A DNA stretch of 43,887 nucleotides from a virus. This document shows positions 34,796 to 41,785 of the stretch, in pieces. The number at the start of each line of letters is the position of its first letter. The stretch's first letter is position 1. A program made the translations under genes and the position numbers. A model generated the notes under the pieces. It was not told where the DNA came from. It was given only the letters and a program-made list of their open reading frames with translations, and ran no database searches. The DNA lies in the IMG/VR virus record IMGVR_UViG_3300042923_000597, positions 1-43,887 of that record; one strand, 5' to 3'.

Positions 34796-35260
34796 CTATT
34801 CCTCGCCCAGCGCCGCGCGGTATGAGTCCCGCGTGACCTCTGAAGTGGAGATGCCCAGCCGGTTCGCGGCTTCGAGCACCGTGTTCACCTGCACGTCGAT
34901 GGGATCCGTCGCGGTTCGCACGACGGCCCTGTCAACCTCCTCCTGCACGCCCGAGGGAAGCGAGACATGCGCCGGAGTCGAGCCCGCGCCGAAGCGCTTC
35001 AGGAACTCGTCCACCTGCGGGATGGCCATGACCCGGGCCAGCGCCGCGGAGATGGCACCGACGACGGCCACGAAGCCGACGAGCCAGGCGTACCACGAGG
35101 GCGGAAGCACGTCCTTGATCGCTTCGAGCACCTGGGGTGCCACGAGCACGAAGACCGCGAGCGCGCTCACGATGGCGAGGAAGACGCCCACGGTGACCTG
35201 GATCGCCGTGCGGATCGCCCGCTTGTTCGGGAACCAGATGGCTCCGCTCTTGTCCGTCAT
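34796..35260 (-). CDS. Holin-like membrane protein
   Basis: The 154-residue protein has a short polar N-terminus with basic residues (FPNKRAIRTAI) and two membrane helices at about 19-41 (AIQVTVGVFLAIVSALAVFV) and 56-77 (WYAWLVGFVAVVGAISAALA). A soluble tail of about 75 residues follows, ending EVTRDSYRAALGEE. Two-helix proteins next to the endolysin are usually holins that permeabilise the inner membrane at lysis. It is the last leftward gene. The long acidic tail is unusual for a holin. Confidence 0.65.
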   Translation of the reverse strand: MTDKSGAIWFPNKRAIRTAIQVTVGVFLAIVSALAVFVLVAPQVLEAIKDVLPPSWYAWLVGFVAVVGAISAALARVMAIPQVDEFLKRFGAGSTPAHVSLPSGVQEEVDRAVVRTATDPIDVQVNTVLEAANRLGISTSEVTRDSYRAALGEE

Positions 35261-35269
35261 AGTGACCTC

Positions 35270-35881
35270 CTACGGTGCGACGGGGACGGGTCGGCAGACT
35301 GCGGCCTGCTGACGACTGAAGGCTCCGAATTGCTCCTCGGAGATGCTGAGCCAGACGGTAGCGAACTGGTAGCCCTCGGGACAGGATGCGCCAGCCGGGC
35401 CAGCCGGGCCGACAGGACCCGCCGGGCCGGGCGCTCCAGGTGCCCCATCGGCTCCAGCGGGGCCAGCGGGGCCAGCGGGGCCAGCGGGCCCCTGAGCGCC
35501 CGTAGCGCCCTCGGGGCCAGTGGCACCCGGCTCACCGACGCCAGGCTCCCCGGCGGGGCCCTGAGGCCCAGGGGAGCCATTCCTGCCGTCCTGGCCAGGG
35601 ATGCCGGGCGTACCCCGCTCACCCTGGGGGCCGATGGGGCCGACCTCCGGCTCGGAGGGCTCCACGACGGGATCCTCCCCCGAGTCGAGCAACTGCTCGT
35701 AGAGCGCCTGCTCGTTCGCCTGCGACTCCGCGAGTTGCGACTGGAGGGTGAGGATCTGATTCCGCTGGATGACGTTCACCGCGACGATGTACACCATGAG
35801 CGCCATCACCGCGACGATGGCGGCCGCGATGCTCACCCGCTGGAGCCACTGCGAGGCGCTGGACTTCTGTTCGATGTTCAC
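35270..35881 (-). CDS. Membrane-anchored collagen-like protein in the lysis cassette
   Basis: From the GTG at 35881 (GTGA overlap) the protein has 203 residues: one membrane helix at 17-38 ([20 protein letters not shown]), a coiled-coil-like stretch ([20 protein letters not shown]), an acidic linker, and then 28 or so Gly-X-Y triplets from residue 81 to about 166 ([16 protein letters not shown] and on) with one two-residue break (GV). The end has two Cys ([10 protein letters not shown]...AAVCRPV). A trimeric stalk projecting from the membrane is likely. Its place between holin and endolysin genes suggests a lysis or spanin-like task; this is not shown. Confidence 0.7.
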   Translation of the reverse strand: MNIEQKSSASQWLQRVSIAAAIVAVMALMVYIVAVNVIQRNQILTLQSQLAESQANEQALYEQLLDSGEDPVVEPSEPEVGPIGPQGERGTPGIPGQDGRNGSPGPQGPAGEPGVGEPGATGPEGATGAQGPAGPAGPAGPAGADGAPGAPGPAGPVGPAGPAGASCPEGYQFATVWLSISEEQFGAFSRQQAAVCRPVPVAP

Positions 35882-36150
35882 TGGACCCCCAGGCCTCGGA
35901 GCGAGAGCGTCACGACGATGCCCACCACTGCGGTGATGACGGCGAGAGCGACACCGGCCCACATGCGAGCCTGTGAACGCTGGCGCTCCTTCGCTTCCTC
36001 TTCCAGGTCATCGACACGCTTCACGAGCGTCACGTACAGCGCCATGGGCACCATGTTCGTGACGGCATCCTTCACGCTCCTGTCGATGCGGTCGATTCCG
36101 CGGAGGAGTTCCCACCCGTTCGGCTCCTTGCCGGTGTCGCCCTCTGCCAT
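35878..36150 (-). CDS. Small lysis-cassette membrane protein (XhlA/holin-like)
   Basis: The protein has 90 residues. A helical, partly coiled-coil region ([20 protein letters not shown]) precedes one C-terminal membrane helix at about 63-84 ([20 protein letters not shown]). This soluble-helix plus tail-anchor layout matches XhlA-type proteins that work with holins. It starts in a TGATG-type overlap with the endolysin stop and ends in a GTGA overlap with the collagen-like gene. Confidence 0.65.
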   Translation of the reverse strand: MAEGDTGKEPNGWELLRGIDRIDRSVKDAVTNMVPMALYVTLVKRVDDLEEEAKERQRSQARMWAGVALAVITAVVGIVVTLSLRGLGVQ

Positions 36151-37124
36151 TACAGAGCGCGGCGGTTGGCGTCGTTGGCGCGCTGGAGCGCCGCCTTCAT
36201 GTTGGGCCCGAACTGGTCGTTCCCGACGTAGCCCCACTTCTGCCGGAGCCACGCGGTGAGGGAGCCGCCGTAGTTCTGGTTCAGGAAGCGCTGAAGGCCT
36301 TCCTTCGACTTCGGGCCCCACTGGTTGTCGATGCCCTGCCGGAGGTACAGGTTCGCGATCTTCTGAAGGCCCTCGACGTTGCCGATGGATGCGATGTCAT
36401 CCAGCGTGACGTTGTGGTACTGCGGCTCGGCGGGCTTCTGGGTGGACGCCACCCACGCCGCATAGGCCTTCTCGTGAGCCGCCTGGGTGCCGGGGCCCCA
36501 GTCGCCATCGAGCGCGCCCGTGTAGCCGTGACCACGAAGCACGTCACGCTGGTACGCGAGGATCGCGGCCTTCGTCTTCGCCCCGAGGATGCCGTCCACC
36601 ACGAGGCCCGCACCGCGCGCCGCGTTGAGGTAGTTCTGGCGGTCCGCGACGGCCTGCACGAAGACGCCCGCGCCGTCGTTGTCCGCGCCGACGAAGCGCT
36701 CGAAGTCGATGGTCGAGTTCGTGCCGAAGCCGTTGTACGAGTGCTTGTCGAAGAGGCTCGTGTGCACGTGCGCGCCGACGCCCCACTCCTTGCCGTGAGC
36801 ACTCGCGCCCGTCCGGCCGATGACCTGGCCGCGGGAGACGCGGGTGCCGACGCCCACGGAGAGCCCCGCCAGGTGGATCAGCGAGACGCGCTGACCGTCG
36901 TCCAGGTCGATGGTGAGGCGGCGGCCGTCCGCGCCGATGGTGCGCGAATCCGCCTCCACCACGACGCCATTCTCCGGGGCGAAGAGGGTGGAGCCGTAGG
37001 CGCACCCGTAGTCGGTGCCCGGCTCCTGCGAGGGGACGGGCTTGCGGTTCTTGTGGTCCTGGAACGAGGACGAGATGAAACTCGTGCTCGTGGGGCGCTG
37101 GTAGCCGCCCTTCACGTCAGTCAT
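36150..37124 (-). CDS. Endolysin: M23 peptidase with peptidoglycan-binding repeats
   Basis: The 324-residue protein has an M23 metallopeptidase domain in residues 1-150: EPGTDYGCAYGSTLFAPENG (34-53), GRTGASAHGKEWGVGAHVHT with the H-x-H pair (His119, His121). At the first zinc site the usual H-x-x-x-D reads E-P-G-T-D, so Glu34 replaces His. Two peptidoglycan-binding repeats follow (LVVDGILGAKTKAAILAYQR; GIDNQWGPKSKEGLQRFLNQ). It cuts cell-wall cross-links at lysis. It has no signal peptide, so it needs a holin. GGAAAGGACC precedes the start. Confidence 0.85.
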   Translation of the reverse strand: MTDVKGGYQRPTSTSFISSSFQDHKNRKPVPSQEPGTDYGCAYGSTLFAPENGVVVEADSRTIGADGRRLTIDLDDGQRVSLIHLAGLSVGVGTRVSRGQVIGRTGASAHGKEWGVGAHVHTSLFDKHSYNGFGTNSTIDFERFVGADNDGAGVFVQAVADRQNYLNAARGAGLVVDGILGAKTKAAILAYQRDVLRGHGYTGALDGDWGPGTQAAHEKAYAAWVASTQKPAEPQYHNVTLDDIASIGNVEGLQKIANLYLRQGIDNQWGPKSKEGLQRFLNQNYGGSLTAWLRQKWGYVGNDQFGPNMKAALQRANDANRRAL

Positions 37125-37161
37125 GGGTGGGTCCTTTCCGGTCGATGACCGGCCCAGAGTA

Positions 37162-37404
37162 TCACCGGCTGGGACGTGACCCGGGAGGCTGTGAGGCCTC
37201 CCTCCAGTCCTCCGCGAGGGGCGTCACCGAGACGATGGGCCACTCGTCGGTGACCGGGCCGAAGTTCACATGAAGATCCGCCTGCCGACGACGGAACGCG
37301 GAGACGGCCCCATCCTCGGATCCGGCCCGGATGACCTCGATGGCATTCGTGAGCCGCCGCGGGTGCTCCGCTTCGACCTTCCACAGGGTGAGCGTCTTAG
37401 ACAT
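37162..37404 (-). CDS. Unknown small protein between tail fibre and endolysin
   Basis: It has 80 residues, MSKTLTLWKVEAEHPRRLTN at its start. A strand (TLTLWKVEAE), a helix (SEDGAVSAFRRRQADLHVNF) and a further strand (EWPIVSVTPLAE) give a small alpha/beta protein. The start overlaps the preceding stop by eight bases. Not recognised. Position suggests a late protein. Confidence 0.62.
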   Translation of the reverse strand: MSKTLTLWKVEAEHPRRLTNAIEVIRAGSEDGAVSAFRRRQADLHVNFGPVTDEWPIVSVTPLAEDWREASQPPGSRPSR

Positions 37405-38218
37405 TGAGCGGAGCCTCCCACGAGTCGCCGTCCGAGATGGTCGGCTGGATGCTGTCCCACGCCGCCCCGTCCGAGATGTTGGACTGGGTGGCGACCCACT
37501 TCGAGCCGTCGCTGACGTACACCCCAGACGGCTGGAGGAGCGACGACTCAGGAGACGGGTTCGAGTACCCGCCGTTGTCGGCTGAGCCGTTGTGAGCGTA
37601 GACACCCCAGTAGTACCGCACCCCCGGGGTGAGGCCGCTGACCACCCGCGACGTGTTGCCCTGGAACGTCTCGGAGTAGCCGGAGCCGTTGAACGGGCTG
37701 GCGTTCCGCCATCGCAGAAGGTATGCGTCGATGTTCGAGCCGCCGTTGTCAGCGGATCCACCCCAGGACACGCGCACCGAGGTCGGCGTGACCTCCGTGA
37801 AGGACGGCGCGCCGGGCGTCGAGGGGCGCTTCGGGATGCGCGGTGCCGCCTCCTCCGTCGTGGACGCGCCACCGTCGCCCGTGCTCCCGTGGTCCGTGTC
37901 GATCCAGGAGGCGCACCCGAACGCACCGAGGTACCCCCCGGCGTCGTGACCCTTGTTGAAGTACCCCCAGTAGAGGTCCTTGAACGTGTTGTTGCGCTCC
38001 GCGTAGGGCACATTGAAGCCGCCGCTCGGGGCGTGGCCGCCGAAGTTCGAGGACCAATACCACGTCGAGCCCGAGTAGGTGCCCCAGCCGTTCCCGTAGT
38101 AGCGGACCCCGCCGAGGAACTGGGTGTAGTTCCCGCCCTGATCCTGGCCGGTTCGAGCCACCGAGACATAGGCCTGCTGATTGCCAGACCCATTCATGTC
38201 ACCCCATGCTTCAGGCAT
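37397..38218 (-). CDS. Minor tail protein with a fibronectin type III domain
   Basis: The 273-residue protein has a Gly/Tyr/Trp/Asn-rich N-terminal part (residues 1-110: GGVRYYGNGWGTYSGSTWYW). A fibronectin type III domain follows at about 132-222 (PGAPSFTEVTPTSVRVSWGG ... GLTPGVRYYWGVYAHNGSAD), then a repeat-like tail with three SDG-x-x-W units (VSDGSKW, ISDGAAW, ISDGDSW). Such proteins decorate the tail tip and may bind cell-wall sugars. It is a receptor-binding candidate. It starts three bases after the stop of the gene at 38222. Confidence 0.72.
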   Translation of the reverse strand: MPEAWGDMNGSGNQQAYVSVARTGQDQGGNYTQFLGGVRYYGNGWGTYSGSTWYWSSNFGGHAPSGGFNVPYAERNNTFKDLYWGYFNKGHDAGGYLGAFGCASWIDTDHGSTGDGGASTTEEAAPRIPKRPSTPGAPSFTEVTPTSVRVSWGGSADNGGSNIDAYLLRWRNASPFNGSGYSETFQGNTSRVVSGLTPGVRYYWGVYAHNGSADNGGYSNPSPESSLLQPSGVYVSDGSKWVATQSNISDGAAWDSIQPTISDGDSWEAPLNV

Positions 38219-38221
38219 GGC

Positions 38222-38950
38222 TCAGACCAGAGCGGAGCCCGGAATCCAGACCCGCCCCTTCACGTGCGAGGGGGCGGAGGGCTGGACGTAAATCTGAAGG
38301 GCCTCACGGGCCGCCTTCGCCGTGGTGACGCCCGTGCCGCCCTGCGAGACAGGCAGGGTGCCGCTCATGTTCGCGAGGGTGAAGAGGTTCGACCACGCGC
38401 CCGCCAGCCACAGTTGAAGTTCCTTCGCCGTGGTGTCGATGCCGAGGGCCACGGTATCCGTGGGGGTCGGCCGGTCAGTCGTCGCGTAGGACAGCACCCG
38501 GAGGCCGGGGGACGGGCGGAGTTGACGGATCATGCCCGCCGTGATGGCCGCGGTGCCGTTCGCCACGGTGATGGTGCCGATGTGGAGTTCCCACGTCGTC
38601 TCGTCCTGGGTGAACGCGGGGAGAGCGCCGCCGGACGTGTTCGCGGTGCCCGCCTTGACCACGGCCGTGATGCTGTTCGCCGCCTGGTCGAGCCGGAGCA
38701 CGATGGCATCCAGGCGCGTCTGGCCCGCCGTCGCCGGGGCCGCCCCGATGGTGAGGTTCTTCGCCGCATCGTTCTCGTAGAACGGGCCGCGGACGAGCGC
38801 GGTGCCCACACCGAGGACCACCTGCATGCCGGTGCCGGGCGTCAGCGCCAGCCCGGACACGACGCCCGAGAATGCCAGCGCGCGGGCCCACTTCGAGAAC
38901 TGCGTTTCGCTCGTCTCGACGCCGTAGAACGGCCAGGACGTTTCAGCCAT
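38222..38950 (-). CDS. Minor tail / tail-tip fibre protein
   Basis: This 242-residue protein begins MAETSWPFYGVETSETQFSK, a typical opening for actinophage minor tail proteins with a beta-sandwich start (TPGTGMQVVLGVGTALVRGP). DAIVLRLDQAANSITAVVK and the SQGGTGVTTAKAAREALQIY motif near the end are hallmarks of siphovirus fibres; the latter is a common linker before a receptor-binding tip. It likely sits beneath the Dit/Gp37-like proteins. It overlaps the gene at 38943 by eight bases. Confidence 0.75.
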   Translation of the reverse strand: MAETSWPFYGVETSETQFSKWARALAFSGVVSGLALTPGTGMQVVLGVGTALVRGPFYENDAAKNLTIGAAPATAGQTRLDAIVLRLDQAANSITAVVKAGTANTSGGALPAFTQDETTWELHIGTITVANGTAAITAGMIRQLRPSPGLRVLSYATTDRPTPTDTVALGIDTTAKELQLWLAGAWSNLFTLANMSGTLPVSQGGTGVTTAKAAREALQIYVQPSAPSHVKGRVWIPGSALV

Positions 38951-39212
38951 TGCTGGGCTCCTCCTCGGGTGCGGGCTCCTCCTCAGGAGCGCTCGGGGTC
39001 GATTCTGACACGACAGCCGCCGGGTCCGCGGCCACCGCTCCCAGGAACTCAGCGAGCGACCGGAGCGCGCCCACCGTGATCCTCAGGCTGGCATACGACT
39101 CCACGGTCTGCACCTGCACCTCCACGATGCCGCTCTCGATGCGCGCCACGTAGGACCGTGCGCCCGTCTGCGTGCTGAGCGTGACGGCGGAGGTTTCGGT
39201 TCGGTCGATCAT
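38943..39212 (-). CDS. Small tail-region protein
   Basis: The protein has 89 residues: beta-like N-terminal half (TLSTQTGARSYVARIESGIV), a helix (VGALRSLAEFLGAVAADPAA) and a Glu/Pro-rich tail (APEEEPAPEEEPSNG). Size and position between two tail proteins suggest an assembly factor or a small tip component. No family recognised. Confidence 0.62.
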   Translation of the reverse strand: MIDRTETSAVTLSTQTGARSYVARIESGIVEVQVQTVESYASLRITVGALRSLAEFLGAVAADPAAVVSESTPSAPEEEPAPEEEPSNG

Positions 39213-39221
39213 CGGATGCTC

Positions 39222-40925
39222 CTAGGTCTTGATGATGTGGTTCATGACGATGTAGGGCTGGAGGTTGTTGTGCGCCGAGCCACTGCCAACGAGGTCGGTG
39301 ACGGCCTGCCCGCCGCCAGCGGGCGCGTTGTTGTGCGGGGGGATGCCGGTGCCGGTGATGCCGGATCCTCCAGCCGTGGTGCGCGTCATCGCATGGGAGT
39401 GCGACGGCATCTCCGCGAGGCTCAGGGTGTGGGTCTTCGCTCCGGCCTTCTCGTTGAGCGCGTTGAACTCGGACTGCGACGTGTCCAGGCCCACCACGAC
39501 GCGGCCCTTCGTGTTCGGCACGTTGAAGTGGGTGGAGTCGGCCGACCCGTAGGTGGTGCCGATGGCCGCGAAGAGGGTGGGGTAGTCCGACCGGAGGAGC
39601 GACTGCCCCTGGCAGAGGAGCCACCCCTCAGGGGCCGTCGAGCCCGCATACTCCATGACCGCCCCGGGAGGGTTCCGGCTGGACGCCGACGCCTCCAGGC
39701 GCTCCAGGCGGGCCACCCGCTCATCGAGCGATTCCACCTTCGAGCCCGCCGCATCCGAAGCCGTGAAGCCCGACACGTCACCGATGGCGGTGCCCACCAT
39801 GACCGCGGAGGGGTCAGCGATGAAGACGGCCTCGGTGGAGCGCGCCACCGTCTCCACGCCGAGCACCACGGTCGTCAGGAGGTCCCCCACGACCCAATCG
39901 CGGCCGTACTGCATGGTCGAGTCATCCGAGGGGAGCATCTTGACGGACGTGCCGCCGCGACCGTCCTCCAGCGCCTCGTCGCCGGACTGCTGAAGTTCGA
40001 GGAGGTCGTCGGTGTCGCGCTGGTCGATGAAGCGCTCCCACACGAGGCCCCACTCCGCCTCAGCGGCCTCTGCCTCCGGCGTCGTGCGCTGGACGATGGT
40101 GCGCGCCGTGCCCTCCCCCTGCCCGCCCACGATGGCATCGGTGACGGTGGGGCCCTGCATCTGGACCTCCTCCGACGTGATGGTGCCGTTCTCCACGTCC
40201 AGGCGAATGGTGTCGCGCCGGTCGCTGGCCGCCACCACGCGGAAGCGGAGGAGGTCATCGACCTGCACGACCTCGAAGCCATAGTTCGGGTCCCCGAGGG
40301 TCAACTCCTGGAGGAGTTCGAGGAGCGGCTGGAAGCGCGGCGACTTCTTCTGGGTGATGCCCCGGGTGAGGTCCGAGCCCTCCAGCGTGAGGTACTGCCG
40401 TGCGCCTCGGATGCGGCCCGCGGGCGCATGGGTGTACGCGATGTTGTAGGCGAGGTACTGACGCATGAGCGTCTCGGTCTTGCCGGAGCGGGTGTCATTC
40501 GCCTTCGTCTGCGCGTCCGGGTCGGCGGAGCCCTGGGGATCCGGGAACGCGAGCGCGCCGAGGAGATGAATCTCGTCGGTGTGCCCCGTGAAGGTGAATG
40601 TGCCGTCCGGGTTCTGCCGGTTCCGCACCCGCTGAGGCCTCCACGTCGGGCCGCTGAGGATGGGCCCGTAGACCGTCTCGTAGTAGGGCTCCTCGGAGGC
40701 GGTGCGGGGGTGGAAGATCGAGCCCACCGGGCCCGTCAGGATGATGCCTGACCCCTTCTCCAGGAGGTACGGGACCATCGAGTGATCGCCGGGGAGGGTG
40801 AGCGTCCACTCCCCGACGTTGCACCACCGCTTGCGGGCCTGGAAGTTCATGAAGGAACCCGTGATCTGCCCCTTGCGCTGAAGGGTGCGGTCGCGGACTT
40901 CGAGCGTCAGGTCGCTGAGTTGCAT
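39222..40925 (-). CDS. Gp37-like minor tail protein fused to a tail-collar domain
   Basis: The 567-residue protein starts MQLSDLTLEVRDRTLQRKGQ. Residues 1-360 match the siphovirus Gp37-like (tail-associated hub) type: NVGEWTLTLPGDHSMVPYLL, GSGIILTGPVG and FTFTGHTDEIHLLG. The C-terminal 148 residues are a phage tail-collar domain: GAVMEYAGSTAPEGWLLCQG, then STHFNVPNTKGRVVVGLDTS and MPSHSHAMTRT. The fusion places an adhesin-type domain on the hub. The start overlaps the Dit-like stop by one base. Confidence 0.8.
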   Translation of the reverse strand: MQLSDLTLEVRDRTLQRKGQITGSFMNFQARKRWCNVGEWTLTLPGDHSMVPYLLEKGSGIILTGPVGSIFHPRTASEEPYYETVYGPILSGPTWRPQRVRNRQNPDGTFTFTGHTDEIHLLGALAFPDPQGSADPDAQTKANDTRSGKTETLMRQYLAYNIAYTHAPAGRIRGARQYLTLEGSDLTRGITQKKSPRFQPLLELLQELTLGDPNYGFEVVQVDDLLRFRVVAASDRRDTIRLDVENGTITSEEVQMQGPTVTDAIVGGQGEGTARTIVQRTTPEAEAAEAEWGLVWERFIDQRDTDDLLELQQSGDEALEDGRGGTSVKMLPSDDSTMQYGRDWVVGDLLTTVVLGVETVARSTEAVFIADPSAVMVGTAIGDVSGFTASDAAGSKVESLDERVARLERLEASASSRNPPGAVMEYAGSTAPEGWLLCQGQSLLRSDYPTLFAAIGTTYGSADSTHFNVPNTKGRVVVGLDTSQSEFNALNEKAGAKTHTLSLAEMPSHSHAMTRTTAGGSGITGTGIPPHNNAPAGGGQAVTDLVGSGSAHNNLQPYIVMNHIIKT

Positions 40926-41785
40926 CAGAACACCACGACCTTTCGCGGGTGCCACACGACGGATCCAGTCGTAGCGCCCGTGGCCCCCGGGAGGACCAAC
41001 TCAGCCGACGTGGAGCCCGGCGGGATGCTGAAGAATCGCGGCGCGGGCTCCAGCCCGGCGTACCGATTCGCCCCCGTCTCGTCCGTGACGGTGCCCTGCT
41101 GGGTGTCCAACTCGATCCACCCGGCGGCCTTCACGCCCACCCATTCGAGCACCTGCCCCGCGTGGGCGATGTAGATGCTGTTGAAGGGGGCGTTGAAGCG
41201 CCAGATGGGCCACGCCTGCACGTCGCCGGAGTTCTCGAAGGTGGCCGTGCCGGATCCGCCCATGTCCGACAGGGACAGGGTGACGAGGGACTTGCCCGGG
41301 CCGATGAGCGGGATGCCGAGGCCCTGGATGCCGATGTTGCGCGCCTCGGAGTCCACTCGGGTCCAGTACGGGTCACCGGCCTGCACGGTGAGCACCGTGC
41401 GGAGGTACGTCTTGCCGTCCGTGTCGGAGGACTCGAACGAGTAGTCGAGCCCGCCCGTCCGCACGACGCTCGCACGCCACGCCTCCCCGTCCAGGAGGAT
41501 CGTCATGGTGACCTCCCCCATCTCCTGCACGAAGATCCGGGCCAGGTTGCCGTAGCGGTTCAGCATGTCGGCGCGGTCGGTGCCGTAGACGCGCACCTCC
41601 ACGTCGATGACGCGGGGGAGGGTGCGGCCGCCGCGGTACGAGGCACCGTCACCGGCCCCCTCGAACCACTGGAGCGCCACCCCCGGCATGCCGAAGCCGC
41701 GAGTCTTCGCACCGGCCTTCACACCGGAGGCCTCGCCCATGACGAGCGAGCCCCCTTTGCCCTGGAACGACAGGACACGAGCCAT
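40925..41785 (-). CDS. Distal tail (Dit)-like protein
   Basis: It has 286 residues. The N-terminal half is a beta domain with IDVEVRVYGTDRADMLNRYG, typical of Dit belts, and YLRTVLTVQAGDPYWTRVDS closes it. The C-terminal half (GTATFENSGDVQAWPIWRFN, then the GATTGSVVWHPR end) looks like a galectin-type or carbohydrate-binding fold. Dit proteins connect the tail tube to the tip. The gene follows the tape measure immediately (one-base overlap), the conserved place. Confidence 0.8.
   Translation of the reverse strand: MARVLSFQGKGGSLVMGEASGVKAGAKTRGFGMPGVALQWFEGAGDGASYRGGRTLPRVIDVEVRVYGTDRADMLNRYGNLARIFVQEMGEVTMTILLDGEAWRASVVRTGGLDYSFESSDTDGKTYLRTVLTVQAGDPYWTRVDSEARNIGIQGLGIPLIGPGKSLVTLSLSDMGGSGTATFENSGDVQAWPIWRFNAPFNSIYIAHAGQVLEWVGVKAAGWIELDTQQGTVTDETGANRYAGLEPAPRFFSIPPGSTSAELVLPGATGATTGSVVWHPRKVVVF

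Noticed and set aside
34967-36259. A plus-strand open frame of 430 codons opposite the lysis cassette
   Set aside because: It mirrors the collagen-like and membrane genes, which are well supported. It would also run against the arm direction, past the bidirectional terminator.
37592-39079. A plus-strand open frame of 495 codons opposite tail genes
   Set aside because: Same reason: antisense to recognisable tail proteins, low complexity, no ribosome-binding site.
40817-40826. GTTGCACC resembling an operator half
   Set aside because: It lies inside the Gp37-like gene, has no second arm and no promoter boxes.
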